Program-made: the position numbers and the translations under genes
Shown: piece by piece, positions 23,262-35,389 of the stretch
Layout: every line of letters starts with the position of its first letter
Numbering within the stretch: position 1 is the first letter of the stretch
From: Isoetes taiwanensis
Taxonomy: Eukaryota > Streptophyta > Lycopodiopsida > Isoetales > Isoetaceae
Length of the DNA: 64,000 nucleotides
Direction of reading: 5' to 3'
Assembly: GCA_021234155.1 (NCBI GenBank)
Contig: JAJEKV010000008.1
Coordinates: 8,084,445-8,148,444, forward strand
The notes under the pieces: model-generated
What the model was told of the DNA's origin: nothing
The model's input: only the letters and a program-made list of their open reading frames with translations
Databases searched by the model: none

Positions 23262-23326
23262 AACGTCTAGACTAGAAATTTAGACTAGACTTCAGAAATG
23301 TAGACTAAAAATTTAGACTAGACTGG
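23262..23326. repeat. TCTAGACTAGAAATTTAGACT palindromic doublet
   Basis: Two copies of an imperfect palindrome built from TAGACTA(G)AAATTTAGACTAGA occur at about 23266-23292 and 23301-23325. Half-sites TAGACT face each other across AAATTT. This resembles the AAATTT-centred palindromes at 26.1 kb in design but not in sequence. Confidence 0.6.
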
Positions 23327-24119
23327 GATATATCTGTATAATAGAATAGAATGCATTTCTATATTTATAATGCATTGGGACCTGCAGCATGACATAATAT
23401 AGTAACATATAATAAATAGTTGTTTAGACGGGTAATAAATGTTATGATCCCCAGTTCAACCTTGCCTTCCACATTGTCAATCAAATTGCTCCTCGTTGAT
23501 TATGCTCTGTTGATTATTTTGAATTGGGTTGAAGTTTGATTTGGAATGGACACCTGGATTCGAAGCGAAATTTCGCCTCCTGGTTCCCAAGTTTAGCTGT
23601 TCCGTTTTTTAATGGGTTCGATTGAGTTTAGATTAGATGTAGATTCGGTTCTAAGTTGGTTTAGATCCGGTTCTAATTTGGTTGTTTTCGAAACAGAGCG
23701 TCTTCTAAATGTGTTCAGTTTGTGCTTGAGCAGATTTGTATTGGAAAAAATGCAGACACATTATAGAGCAACAGGGAAGAAATCTTTGGGCTTCTTCGAG
23801 GTGATTGGACGTGTGATTTAAGTTAGATGACCCATTTTTTGGAGAATCCATACCCAGCAATTTTAGCGGAATGGTGCTCATATCTGGACTCTACCAGTGC
23901 CCAAATCCTATAAACTGCTGCCCTTGAAAATCTTGGATATGGTTAGAAAATTCCGTGTCATTAAATGGTTTTTTTTTTTGAGGTGTCAGAGAAAGAAATC
24001 GATAACAGCAGAATAGGCATTCCATTTCTTTTTTCATGATGGCTGGCAATCACATCTTCTTTCAACATATGCGCTTCATTCATATAATGGCTTAATCTGA
24101 CCCTTGAAGCAACAACAGA
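23327..24119. other. Intergenic, nothing recognised
   Basis: A short GAATA tract at 23343-23352 may be a LINE tail relic. The plus frame 23612-23821 (69 codons) has no recognisable domain. Confidence 0.35.
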
Positions 24120-24634
24120 ACATAAAATAAGAGCTCATGCATCTCTGGATTATAAGACACGTCCTGAAGAAATTTTTTTACCATTGCTCAAATATAAGAC
24201 ATGTCATATGAATATGACACGTGTCTTATAATCTAGGTTTTCCACATTCTGCTACTTCTGCAATTTCGTGTCTGCCTTCCCCTTCGATCTTGTAAAGAAT
24301 TAAGAATTAACAATCCTTTCTCGATCTTGTTTTCTGATTTTGAGAGTGTAAAATCTCGGCATAGATCCGGTGACAAACAGCATAATACAGCTAGTGGCAT
24401 ACCTTTTCTAAGACATCCTAAAATTGCGGCCAGAAACCCATGGGATTGGCCATGTTTAGCCCTGGACGAAAATGTGACCCATGTTTGTATGGGATTGGCC
24501 ATGTTTAGCCCCATGTTTGTACGGACTTAAAATGAAGTTATCATGGAAAAGCCGTGGTGCCTTATATGATGATGCGACCCAATCATAGTTCAATAATTTT
24601 AAGACAGAAGGTTGTGAAAAAAGGGCCTTATTTT
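24120..24634 (-). mobile_element. Non-autonomous TIR element, copy 2
   Basis: Read on the minus strand from 24634, TAAGGCCCTTTTTTCACAAC, TGTCTTAAAATTATTGAACT, ATGATTGGGTCGC and CACGGCTTTTCCATG line up with the left 100 bp of copy 1 at 6166-6265. The internal ATAAGACACGTC motif (24151-24164, and again near 24197 and 24226) is shared with 6760-6800 of copy 1. The far end is not as clear. No transposase frame is present. Confidence 0.6.
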
Positions 24635-26120
24635 TCTGCACTTTGAATATCTCAAGCTTATAGTAAAAGGGTGTCCAACAATCGCGGACATTATCCAAAG
24701 AGACAAACATTGATGCATGTATGATTTGATGTGATTCAATATTTTTTTTTTTTTTGTTTATCGCACTCAATGGTGTATTTTATAAGCTTACTTAATTTAA
24801 GGGGAAGAGCTTATATTCGGTTTGCAGATTGATTTGATATTAACTATGCTTATAAATCCTTCCTGATAAAGTAGAACCTGACAACTCAACCATTTGGAGT
24901 CGTCTCCATGCTCCATATTTGAAAACTCTTTATGCATAGTCATAACATCCATCTTTTCTCCATTCTTCATGTGTTAGTAGTTGTATCTTGGTTTGATAAA
25001 TCCTTCAATATTCCATTATTACTTGAGGGAGGGTACGCGAGAAAATGGCAAATGGTTATTGTCCAAAGACTATGAGCAATAAAGCATGGATGTATTAGCT
25101 CTTGTTCTTAAGTATAATTTCATATATTTTGTGAAAATCCTATGTGATTATAGAGCTAACAACATACGAAGCTGTATGTGAATAGGAAAGTGTAAATGCT
25201 TGAATGCCTCATAATGAAGAACCCATAACCTTAAACCGAAGGCATACGTTTAGCACTTGGGGTTAAAATATATGTCATAGAATGAAAGACATTTTGTATT
25301 GCACCCTTTTTGGATTGTATGCATTGTTTTTTCGTGTATCTATTCTAATATAGATGTCGATAAGGATCACAAAAGTTTGGAGTTGCACCTTGTTTTAATT
25401 GTAAACCCTGTTTTAATTATGTGTATTAACAATGTTTAAAATGAAACGCACTTATTTGCTCCAAGCGCACTTTAAAAGGAATCTTTGAAAGATTCCCTAA
25501 AATTCCCTTAAAAGGTCTTTTTTCGAGGTAAATTTGTGACAAGCGTGATAATTTGGATATTTTTTGTACTATTTTTGAGGGGTTAATTCAACTTAGCTTC
25601 TATCCAAAATTGTTTGATACCCCCTTTTAGCCTCCTAGGTTAGTATGAAAAATAGTAGCAATTTTAGAGACTAAAAAAAAGTAGACATTGAAAAAAACAT
25701 CAAGTGCACTAGAGCGAAAAAAAGGCACTGCAATCAAAGTTTTTGAAATCACTACAAATTTTTGAACAAAATTGTAAAAAATGTGGTAGATTTGACATTT
25801 TGAATAAAGTTACACTGCGGCTAATTCAGGATGCATGTCATTGTCTGACACGTTGAGACCATGATCACCAGAGCTATTCTTGTCTTCTGTCCCATTATGA
25901 AAAGTATACGTTCCTCAGCTTCTACCAATGAAACCACAACCCGCATGGTAACCTCAATATTGTTTGAGTCACAACAGGCAACTTGTGAGCTTCGCCTTAT
26001 AGTTTCTCCAAAATGCATTTTCGGTTACCAGATGATGGCCAGGTAATTATACAACATTGTTGTTTCATAAAAGGTATTTTTTAGATTTAGTTCGTAAGCA
26101 GTAATGTTCCCCACGTTGTT
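24635..26120. other. Intergenic with one dispersed repeat
   Basis: T-rich non-coding DNA. The block 25432-25500 (GAAACGCACTTATTTG, AAGCGCACTTT, GGAATCTTTGAAAGATTCC) is repeated in inverse orientation at about 31735-31795. It contains a perfect 8-bp-arm palindrome GGAATCTTTGAAAGATTCC. No coding region is recognised. Confidence 0.45.
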
Positions 26121-26124
26121 GGAC

Positions 26125-26464
26125 GGTATAAATTTATACCAAACGGGAGCTCCGGAGGCATTGCACCAAACGGTATAAATTTTTACAACGTGAGCTCAAG
26201 CGATACATTGAATTTATTGAACGGTATAAATTTATACCGCATGAGCTCAAACGATACAAATTTCTACTACGTGAGCTCAAGCAGTATACAAGGAAAGCTC
26301 GAGTGGTATAAATTTATACCGCCGGTGAGCTCAAGCGGTATAAGTTTATACCATGAAAATATCGGGAGCAGTATAAATTTATACCAAAATTTTTTATAAA
26401 GGAAGTCGCGGTATAAATTTATACTACGAGCTCTCTTTAAAAACATCGTTATAAATTCCATACA
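26125..26464. repeat. Cluster of GGTATAAATTTATACC palindromes
   Basis: A 16-bp perfect palindrome GGTATAAATTTATACC stands at 26125-26140, 26223-26238 and 26305-26320. One-base variants are at 26337-26352, 26370-26385 and 26410-26425, and weaker ones at 26172-26187 and 26449-26464. GAGCTC sites (half a palindrome themselves) alternate with them, in the frame GTGAGCTCAAGCGGTATAAA. Spacing is irregular (about 40-100 bp). Related sequence recurs once at 29018-29037. ORFs over it are repeat artefacts. Confidence 0.9.
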
Positions 26465-26924
26465 TTATAACAAGGAATTCTGGGTAGGGACTCGCGAGAG
26501 ACACAAAACCGGCAGGGAGCAGGGTTGGACCTGGGTTGGACCTGCATGCACCATCGGCTTCATCATTTTTCTGTCTGTTTTGGTTTATCTTCTTCCTCAA
26601 TTCGGCGTTGGTATGGTATAGTTTACCGAGGTATAGCTTTTCCACCAATTGTGATGCATGCGAATCGTTCTATCACTTATGATGGCATGCCGATGCATGA
26701 TGCAACGAGCATTTGGAGATTGATTCCTAACAAAATCGTGATTGTTTTTAGGGCTTTCTCGGATTTGGATTCACTACCAGGCTGGGTTTGCCAATTCTTG
26801 ATCACTGTTTTCATCTAAATTGAGTTGCAATTTTTGTTCTCAGATAATCTCTATTATCTACAGTGGATCGACTTACACCGGCGGTGATCTCATAAGGAAG
26901 CTGCTGTGAGAAGACGCCGATAAC
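26465..26924. other. Intergenic, no recognised gene
   Basis: Plus frame 26525-26818 (97 codons) shows no known domain. GGTTGGACCTG is repeated at 26523 and 26534. Confidence 0.3.
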
Positions 26925-27005
26925 CGAGCCAAAACGGAAATGGCCTAATATAGGCGCTCGTCCCTTCCCAGAATGGCGATCCGATGGCTCGGATCGATGG
27001 GATTT
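26925..27005 (-). repeat. Copy of the ATCGATCCGAGCCATCGGAT repeat
   Basis: In minus orientation CCATCGATCCGAGCCATCGG, ATCGCCATTCTGGGA matches the plus-strand copies beginning 45647 and 46031. Only the first ~45 bases are kept here. Confidence 0.6.
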
Positions 27006-27027
27006 TTGGTAAATAGAACTTTATTTA

Positions 27028-27512
27028 TGGTTATAACTTGACTCCGGGCATCGAGAGCTATTGGATGGGCATATTCATGAGTTATGCTTTGATTTGGACC
27101 GTAGATAGCGATCCTCATTTGTGGGGTATGCTCGTACAAGTTTTTTTATACTGTATAGCAAGACTTGTGAAATACTATAAGGTTTGGTGCAATATACTTA
27201 ATGGTGTTGATTTCAAACATGTATTATACCATTTTAGGCAGTATAAAAAGGACTCTCGCTACCCTACGTCACCCCCCGTGTGAATATGCACCCAAACCAC
27301 AGGGGGTTTTAGGGGGGATTTAATTTTTATATGTTGGATGTTAGTGGTTTGTGTTGCAAAAAAATTTTTTTGGCCCCTTCGGGGCCTTAGGGACGCCCCC
27401 CGTGTGAATATGCACCGAAACCATAGGGTGTTTTAGGGGGATTTTAATTTAAAAGTGTTTTATGTAATGGTTTGTGTTATCTAAAAATTTTTTTTGCCCC
27501 TTCGGGGCCTTG
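27028..27512 (+). mobile_element. MITE-like repeat, copy 1, with duplicated CCCCTTCGGGG hairpin end
   Basis: This shares GATGGGCATAT, GTGGGGTATGC, TACTATAAGGTTTG and CTCTCGCT(A/G)CCCTACGT, then CACCCCCCGTGTGAATATGC, with 36803-37190 and 42660-43015 (inverse). The end unit (GTGTGAATATGCACC to the hairpin GGCCCCTTCGGGGCC) is present twice here, at about 27276-27390 and 27397-27511. It has no coding content. Confidence 0.75.
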
Positions 27513-28615
27513 GAGATGGACAACGTAACAACAAAAAATGATATACAGCAATTGTAGAGCCTCAAAAAAGGTCAACAGGTTATTAAAGTAATTTAGAAGA
27601 GTTATCAATGGAATAAAGAACATTTGTTAAGAAGATGACCGTTAGGTCATGTCATGGGGATTGAACCCAGCATATCCTTGTGATTTATTTTAATACTAAC
27701 AACTTTGAATCAAACAATTTAAACTTAATGACATGAAGTTTCAATAGTGCAAATGTATTTTACTTTAGCACTAAGCCCTTTGAGTCCAACCATTTAAACT
27801 CAATGAATGTGAAGCTACATAAAACTAAGCATTTGCTTGATAATAAGAATTTAATTTGAAACAGCTTTAAGCAAAGTGTGAACCTGTTCATTGCAACACG
27901 TCAAATTATATATGTTTCAAGCTTTCTTGCCAATTTAGGCAGTCAACAGATAAGTCATGACTAAGATCCAAATGCGAGATGCATTAGTGAAAGGACAGAA
28001 AATAAAGAGGCACAAACAAAAAATTTAGAATTCAAACCAGAAAAAAACTAGAATTCTTTTGAGGCTTTCATCACCTGTAGCTTTTGAATTTGATCACAAT
28101 AAAACAAATAGAACATAAGTAAAAGTTACCATAAAGATAAAGCAGATCGATCCCATTATTCTGAAAGTCATAAAGTTTGCAACACCCATACACAAACATT
28201 TTTCAACTGGAATTTAACAGCAGCCTTTGGCCTCCATGGATTCTTGTGGTGAGAAACCAAAGTGGAAAACTTTTCTGCTTGTTAGCACAAGGATCTAGAA
28301 GCCTTGGAATTTGCTTAAAAACTGCCTCAAAATCTAAAAATGCATGGTAATTTTTTGCAAGCTTCATTCAGAATGAGCCATAAAACAATATCCAATAGCG
28401 CAATGCTGTATTAATCAGCTGGTAGGATGTGAAAGCCTACCAAATCCGGCCGAAAAATTGTTGTTTTAGCATAGATAACTTAACCAAACATATCCATATC
28501 ATACACTATCAAAAGGATCTCAGAGAGAGCTTTCCAATGCAATAAAAATCATCTCAAACAAAGGCTCTGGATCAAAAGTTATGATAAGAAATGTGTTGCC
28601 GGCGGGGAAACTACA
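27513..28615. other. Intergenic with a possible SINE head
   Basis: At about 27653-27672 the minus strand reads GCTGGGTTCAATCCCC, a good B-box/T-arm, but upstream matches to an A-box are poor. Two diverged direct repeats (TTTGAATCAAACAATTTAAA and TTTGAGTCCAACCATTTAAA, near 27705 and 27779) flank it. No gene was seen in the remainder. Confidence 0.35.
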
Positions 28616-28970
28616 CTACATGCGCCCTTCAAGCCCTTCATATGCCCATTATGCACCATACACACAAAAAGAGGGCTTTTTGTTGTGAGCCATTGGTTGT
28701 TGACCATTGAAAAAAAAAGCCTAAAATCAATGGCCCTTCATGTGCCCATTATGCACCACACGCACAAAAAAGGGGCTTTTGTTGTGAGCCATTGGTTGTT
28801 GACTATTGAAAAAAAAAAAAGGCTAAAATCAATGGCTCAGAAATGGTGCACTCTAGATGTAAGCATTAGTACATTCATTTGAATACATCACGAAATCATA
28901 GGAAAACCTTAGTGAAAAGCGTACAAAAACACAAAAAAAAACCCCTGTTATTGTGCTAGATATACACTCC
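28616..28970 (+). repeat. Dispersed repeat B, copy 1, with internal duplication
   Basis: A ~105-bp unit (CCCATTATGCACCA to AAAATCAATGG) is tandemly duplicated at 28622-28730 and 28731-28835. It is followed by GAAATCATAGGAAAACCTTA, GTGAAAAGCGTACAAAAACA and ACCCCTGTTATTGTGCTA. The latter blocks recur at 39240-39420 (plus), 40270-40570 (minus) and partly at 63690-63850 (minus). It is probably a non-autonomous mobile element of unknown class. Confidence 0.75.
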
Positions 28971-29214
28971 ATGGATATAACATGATTTTGCCTGGCTATG
29001 ACATGGCAGATGCTTTTGACGGTTTAAATTTATACCGAGGCTAGAAAAACTTATGTGAGGAAAGCTTTAGGGTTCTGATAATCTAAGGATTTAAGGTGTT
29101 TGTTGGTGCGGCATGAGTTTGTTAGTGATGCAGAAGGTTTATTTCTTAGTGTGAAGAAGCTTTGAAGAAGAATTTTTTTTTTAGGTTCTACTCTCTTAGT
29201 GCAGCTCAGCTTCT

Positions 29215-29520
29215 TCGTCCACGCAGGTCGAATAGGTTTCCATACAGGTCGACAGGTCGAATGCTTTCACACAGGTTTTTAAGGTTTCACACAGGTTTTC
29301 AAGGTTTCACGGCAAACAGGGGTAGCCGAGTTCAAGGTTTCAAGGTTTCAAGGTTTTCAAGGCAAACAGGGCTGAGGTTTTCAAGGTAAACAGGGCCGAG
29401 GTTTTCAAGCTTTTCAAGGTTTTCAAGGCAAACAGGGCCGAGGTTTTCAAGGTTTCACACAGGTCGGTAAACAGGGGTAGCCGAGTTTCTGTTTTGAATG
29501 GGTCGACACACTGTTGTGTT
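29215..29520 (+). repeat. CAAGGTTT / GGCAAACAGGGCCGAG minisatellite
   Basis: Imperfect repeats of AGGTTTTCAAGGCAAACAGG and GCCGAG occupy about 300 bp, with an ACAGGTCGA subunit at the left end. They create an artificial 69-codon Leu/Lys/Thr frame on the minus strand and a Phe/Ser/Arg frame on the plus strand. Confidence 0.85.
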
Positions 29521-29970
29521 TTGGGTAGCCGAGGTTCTTCTGGCTGCACTCCTGAACTAGGAGACCGAGATACACTGTTGAACTGCTATACAAGTAGAAG
29601 GCCTCAACACAGGTAGAAGCTTCTATCTTTTTTTTTTTTAGTTCATGGAGCTAAAACTGTAAAGATTGTTTCTGGGGTTGGTCATGTAGATTACTCCATT
29701 CCAAGCATGATTTTTTCTTCGCAAATATCTCACAAGTGCAGATATTATGCGCAGATATTAGATGCAGATATCACACAGGTGCAGATGAAGGAGGGATTAG
29801 AGAAATTAGAGGTTAGAAATGTGTTAGATTTGGAGGATTTATCCAGCTTAAATTACTTGTTATTAGTTTGAAAACTCCTTGAAAAGACTTAAGAATCGGA
29901 GTCATGGAGCACTAACAAGCTTGGATGGCACTGTTTTTCATCTATTTTATTTGACAAAACAGTCCTGATT
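29521..29970. other. Intergenic, nothing recognised
   Basis: A poly(T) run lies at 29629-29639 and short GCAGATAT repeats at 29738-29772. No gene. Confidence 0.4.
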
Positions 29971-30115
29971 GTATCAATGAATGCAGATCAATGAATGAAT
30001 GATTTTATCAATGAATGATTTTATCAGCTCTGATTTTATGAATGAATGTAGGTCAATGAATGCAGATTAATGAGTGAGATTTTATCAATGAATGATTTTA
30101 TCACTAAGTGCAGAC
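29971..30115 (+). repeat. ATGAATGATTTTATCA short tandem repeat
   Basis: ATGAATG, ATTTTATCA and TGCAGA(T/C) blocks alternate about eight times in imperfect order. The region is not coding. Confidence 0.7.
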
Positions 30116-31156
30116 TATTGTGGTTTATGATTGTAAACTACTTATAATGTTCATAGACTATTCTAGTTTATCTTTTCTTGTTTATTGTATTCTGTAAGAT
30201 TGGCACCACCGCCAGTGCAGCCCATAGATCTTTCATGATTTGGAGGGTGATTCCTCTTCGTAAATACAAGTTTCATAGATCTGTAGGTTTGCATTATGTC
30301 TATTAGACATGATTTAGAAGGAAAGTAAATCAAAAGCATTTTCTTCCTTGCAAGATGTCCCAAGCTGAGTCTTAGTTGCTAAACTAGTGTTTAAAAGCAG
30401 AAATACAATGTTGTCTCATCTTTTGTAAAAGGCACAAAGCTTTTCATCTATGCTAAATTATAAACTCTTCTATTGGCAAAAGTTGTCTCTGTGCTGCAGC
30501 CTAATAAATATCTCAAAAGCCTCCTTTACATTTACATGCTGCATTCTAATAAATATCTCAAAACCCCTTCCTTAGATTTACATGCTGAACATAAGCAGTA
30601 GGTTCTAAATTCTTAACATGTTTCGAACCATTTCTAAATTCTTAGCATTTGTATAGTAACAAATTTTCTAAGATCATGCCCAAACCATGTCTAATGGTAT
30701 GATCATTTCTTTGCATTCGTACTTGGACAATGAACAAACAACCTTAAATCTAAATTTCTCACTTTGATAATCATGTTAAATATAAACCAAATGATGTAGC
30801 CTTAGACGTCTAGATTTCTCACTTAGAAAATTTTGTTTGTGCAAAATATGAACTAATGATGAGCTTTAGAATTTGAGATGTATGCACTAATTGCATGCAT
30901 CAAGCAATTGAAAGTACAACCATCATTTTCTGGGCATTTTCGATAACCATAACATGTAAGACATCATACATACGACATCCATTACATATGATATCCCTGT
31001 GATCGTTCCTTCACGCTAGAACATGTTATTATATTTAAACTCTGTATGTGATAGGATATCCATGTGGCTGTTTCAGATGATCCTGAAGGGTTATCAAAGC
31101 GAGATGTGGTGTTATGGTATGCTATGCTTATAGCTGCATATAATTGCATTTCTAAG
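30116..31156. other. Intergenic, nothing recognised
   Basis: Non-coding AT-rich DNA with a diverged ~55-bp direct duplication (CTAATAAATATCTCAAAA at 30501 and 30547). No gene or RNA was recognised. Confidence 0.4.
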
Positions 31157-31640
31157 TTTTTAGAACATAACCTATATTTGTTGTGTGGCATCACATTGGA
31201 TGGCTTCTACAACATGCAATTCCTTACATGCTCATGAATAAAGTTAAAACATCTCATTCTAATCTTCATCATTTTGCTACTTGTTGTTTTACTGGCTTGC
31301 AAAATGGTTTGTTAACCCCCCCAAAATAGGATTTTTTTTTTTTTTTTCCGGAACTTCTCTTCATTTAGAACATAACTTCATTTATTTTTTTAGAACGTAA
31401 CCTATATTTGGAACTTCTCTTCATTTAGAACATAACTTCATTTATTTTTTTAGAACATAACCTATATTTGTTGTGTGGCATCACATTGGATGGCTTCTAC
31501 AACATGCAATTCCTTAAATGCTCACGAATAAAGTTAAAACATCTCATTCTAATCTTCATCATTTTGCTACTTGTTGTTTTACTGGCTTGCAGAATGGTTT
31601 GTTAACCCCCCCAAAATAGGATTTTTTTTTTTTTGAACTT
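31157..31640 (+). repeat. Recent direct duplication (290-bp offset)
   Basis: 31161-31330 and 31451-31620 differ at about three positions over ~170 bp (TAGAACATAACCTATATTTG to CCCCCCCAAAATAGG then poly(T)). Between the copies a shorter unit (GAACTTCTCTTCATTTAGAA to TAACCTATATTTG) is itself repeated. The high identity suggests a recent event. Confidence 0.9.
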
Positions 31641-31734
31641 CTCTTCATTAAACTGCCTATGCAAAATCACTATTTTCAGTAAAAACAATGAAGGCCTCTT
31701 TTTAGCTGAATCTTAAGATTTTTTAGATTTTTTA

Positions 31735-31798
31735 GAGGAATCTTTCAAACGCACTTCTGAAATAAGTGCGTTTCAATTTAAACTTTGTTTATTCTTTT
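31735..31798 (-). repeat. Second copy of the AAACGCACTTATTT repeat
   Basis: Inverse of 25432-25500, sharing TTGAAACGCACTTATTT and GAAAGATTCC. It has an internal inverted repeat AAACGCACTT...AAGTGCGTTT, i.e. a stem with an 11-base loop. Confidence 0.6.
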
Positions 31799-31799
31799 T

Positions 31800-31942
31800 A
31801 TTGTGTGCTTCTAATGGATAGTTCATTGGGTTAGCAATTAAGAGATCTTGTGTTCAAGTCTCTGAGGTCTGTCATATGTCCTTATGGATGCTGTCGAAGT
31901 GACATAACGTAAAAAATACTATCTATCTATCTAATATAGACG
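31800..31942 (+). mobile_element. tRNA-derived SINE with (ATCT)n tail
   Basis: The head GATAGTTCATTGGGTTAGCA and AGATCTTGTGTTCAAGTCTC gives an A-box-like and a B-box segment at tRNA spacing (31813-31862). The end GAAGTGACATAACGTAAAAA is a decayed version of the GACGTTAAAA end seen in the other SINE copies, followed by ATCTATCTATCT. Body length is ~140 bp and there is no ORF. Confidence 0.65.
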
Positions 31943-32094
31943 TTGAAAAGGAGCACAAAGCATCGACTAACCACGGGTGTTATGCATCCTAACATGATGC
32001 GATGATGAAATTTTGTATGATGGTCTATGATTGAGTAGATATACAACCCTGTCTAGATATAAGTGTACTATGACGCTTGCATAAGCAAACATTT

Positions 32095-32320
<226 letters not shown>

Positions 32321-32512
32321 TACCTTGGGATCCCATAGTCAATAGTTGAAAGTACCACGACAAAGAAAACCTGAAAGACAAAGATCTGAAGCTCATACAG
32401 ATTGCAATTCTGAGTGTTATGTATGTTGCACGTCAAGACCCATCAATTTACAAACATGGTAACTAGCATGGTTTTGTCACCAAGGTAACTTGGCAGTATT
32501 TTGCTTGCTATA

Positions 32513-32663
<151 letters not shown>

Positions 32664-32711
32664 AATTATACATAATTAAAAGGGGAGGGGGGGAGGTGGG
32701 GTTGGATTGGG

Positions 32712-33240
32712 TTCAAGAGGAAGAGAAAGACAACTGCTGAGACGAAGAAGATACATTGATTTGAGAAGGTGAAGAAGACTCCCGCTATAAAAAACTAAAC
32801 CACAGGTCTATAACTGCATGGAAAATATGCATACATAAGAATCTCGATCCCACGGAGTGGATCAATTCGCATTCTCATGAGGACCCGCATCATGCATCCA
32901 AACCACCAATAAGAAAGGAACTCTGCTTAACTTTGAAAAATTGCGAAGGAGGAAATAGAATTGCCTCAATCCAGACAACCAGATCAGGATGGAAAGAGGA
33001 GAATGAAAAAACCATCAAGAATGATCTATCCATGCTAGAAAAATCCCCTCCCCTACATGGTTCAAGAGGAAGAGAAAGGAAACTGCTGAGACGAAGAAGA
33101 AACGGCGATTTGAGAAGCTGAAGAAGACTCCTGCTATAAAAAACTAAATCAAAGGTCCAAAACTGCATGCAAAACATGCATGCATGCTCCTCCTCCTGAG
33201 AATTTCAATCCCACGGGGTGGATCAATTTGCATACTCCTC
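32712..33240 (+). repeat. Direct duplication, ~349-bp offset
   Basis: TTCAAGAGGAAGAGAAAG at 32711 and 33060 starts two ~170-bp blocks that also share CTGCTGAGACGAAGAAGA, GAAGACTCC(C/T)GCTATAAAAA and TCCCACGG(A/G)GTGGATCAAT. Divergence is moderate (~15%). No coding function is recognised. Confidence 0.85.
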
Positions 33241-35165
33241 AGAAAGCTGCCCAAGCCTGCAGAAAAAGGACAAATGACATAGATTAGAATATATCAGAAA
33301 ACGTTACATGAACCCACTTGCAATTAAACTTATTATCTATTTACAATATTGTAACACTCTCTAGGTCGTGAATGACCATTTTCTAGTGGAAATCATAGAA
33401 GAAGAACCAGAGTCCTATTACAATAAACTACTAACAGTACATGACTCTAAATTAAAGAGATAATGATACAACATATATTATCATGTAAGATTAAGTTAAA
33501 GATACAAATGTCCAATGGTAAACAAAAGATTCTAATATACAGCAATAGCATTTGGTCTTGCAATATATAAAACCTTTAAGATGTGCTCATACAACCTAAT
33601 CAAAATGCATGCAAATTTTCGTTCTAGACATTGCAACACAACCAAGTTTACATCAATCATACAACTGTGGTGAAGACACTTTGTTAATATGGCCAGAAGC
33701 TGAGGCAATCAACCGGGCATGCATTCAAGTTTCTATAGATAGATCTTAAAATTGAAGTCTACTCAGTTATAGATGGAACAGTTAATCAGTCTGAAACTAG
33801 GAAGGAGCAAGATCTTATAATAGCATGGGGATATTTTTGGTAAGACATATGAAAAAAGATGGATTGAAGATGGCAACAAATCTTCTTAGACTCTTAGGTT
33901 TGAACTTAAAAGTATGAACCTTGCCTGTTTTCATAATACAGCAATGCCAAGCAGACTTCAAGAGTTGCTATAGGGCTCCAATCACACCTTTCTTGTTATG
34001 CATAAACTTTAAGATACAAAAGAATTGAAGCAAATAACAGGGAAGATCAAATTCAAAATCATGTGTTCTTGCATCTCATCATCGTACATTAGCTACATAT
34101 GCATACCTCAAAATGATAGGACTTCTTCTAGCTTTGACAACATATACTAACCTGCAATACAACCAAAACTCTTAGAATAGACAAACATTAAATTCAAGTG
34201 CAACAACCTACAACCGCTTCAAGAAAAGGAAACCAAAAACCCCATTCAACCCAATAACCACTCACATATTGGCAAAAATGTTATCTTTTAGTTGAATGAC
34301 AAGCTTAGAATTTTTACAATGAAGAACAAAACATCAAATATAAAAGAAAGCACACTTATTAAAAATGGGCATTAAAACACCTTAGGTAGAGGCAACCCAA
34401 GGACACTCTGAGATGTCAATGATTTAACCTTCTGCTATGGACCTCGGGCACAAAAGAATTACAATTTATGTCTGTGAAATTGCACAAAAAGGGTTGCATA
34501 ATTACAATTTCTACTTCTGTAGAATGTAAAGCTGTGAACAAAGCCATTAAGTGAACTGAACTATAATATTGTGAATAGAACATTAGATTTGGCTATGAGA
34601 AAAGCAGACCAACTAGAAACATAGGCAAGATCCCTTTGGAAATGTGGATCAAAACTGAGATGTCCAAAGGTTCTTCTTGTTCTTTTTGAATGCCACCCTA
34701 AATCTCTGTTGATTCATAATCTTTCGAAATTGGTCCCTGTTTTCTTGGTTCGGGAAATACCGAGGTTTAAGCCCATATATCCAATTACTTTCTAAAATTA
34801 ACATGTAGGCAAAATATTACCAGGAAAATTTCATACTACAATTAGGTGTTTTTCTTGGTTTTTCCGGGAATTTTGAAGAATAGCTTTGTAGCTTGCCGGA
34901 TAGGTTCAAAACTGCAGGAAACTTGATGCTTTAGGCTAAAAAGTTTCCCGAACCAAGCCTATTTTGTCTGTCAGGTTTAAGAATCTACACAAAAGAATCG
35001 CAGGGTGCTTCAAGCATCAAGAAAGAAATGGAAAGATGGAGTGTATTACCAATTACGACAACATGAAACGAATTTGTAATACTTGAAAGGATCTACATGA
35101 AAAAATTTAGCAAGAAAAGACAGGTCAACTATCTAAGTGCTTCGTGATCTTTGCATAAAATAAAC
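33241..35165. other. Intergenic, no gene recognised
   Basis: Nearly 2 kb of AT-rich non-coding DNA with no long frames, no obvious repeats and no RNA gene. Confidence 0.45.
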
Positions 35166-35184
35166 TTCCTTCCTTCCTTCCTTC

Positions 35185-35220
<36 letters not shown>
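35166..35220 (+). repeat. (TTCC)n then poly(A)
   Basis: Four to five TTCC units (35168-35186) run into a ~30-base A tract (35188-35217). It may be a retroposon tail, but no matching body was found just upstream. Confidence 0.6.
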
Positions 35221-35389
35221 ATTAGCTACCTAAAATGGTTCATGCTTGCACAAAACGAAATCGTTGAAGAAGCCCTTGCGACATAAGCCAGTCGGTGCAG
35301 TTCTGATCTGCCAAACCATGGGGCTATATGCACTGGCATGACAAAGGCAAAGAAAATATATGAGCCTTCGCATGAACTTAGCCTTCAGA

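Noticed and set aside
26190-26461. Asn-Leu-Tyr-rich repeat peptides on both strands
   Set aside because: By-product of the palindrome cluster; no start context, no conserved spacing by codon.
29162-29549. Plus and minus ORFs of 69-75 codons
   Set aside because: Repeat translation of the CAAGGTTTT minisatellite.
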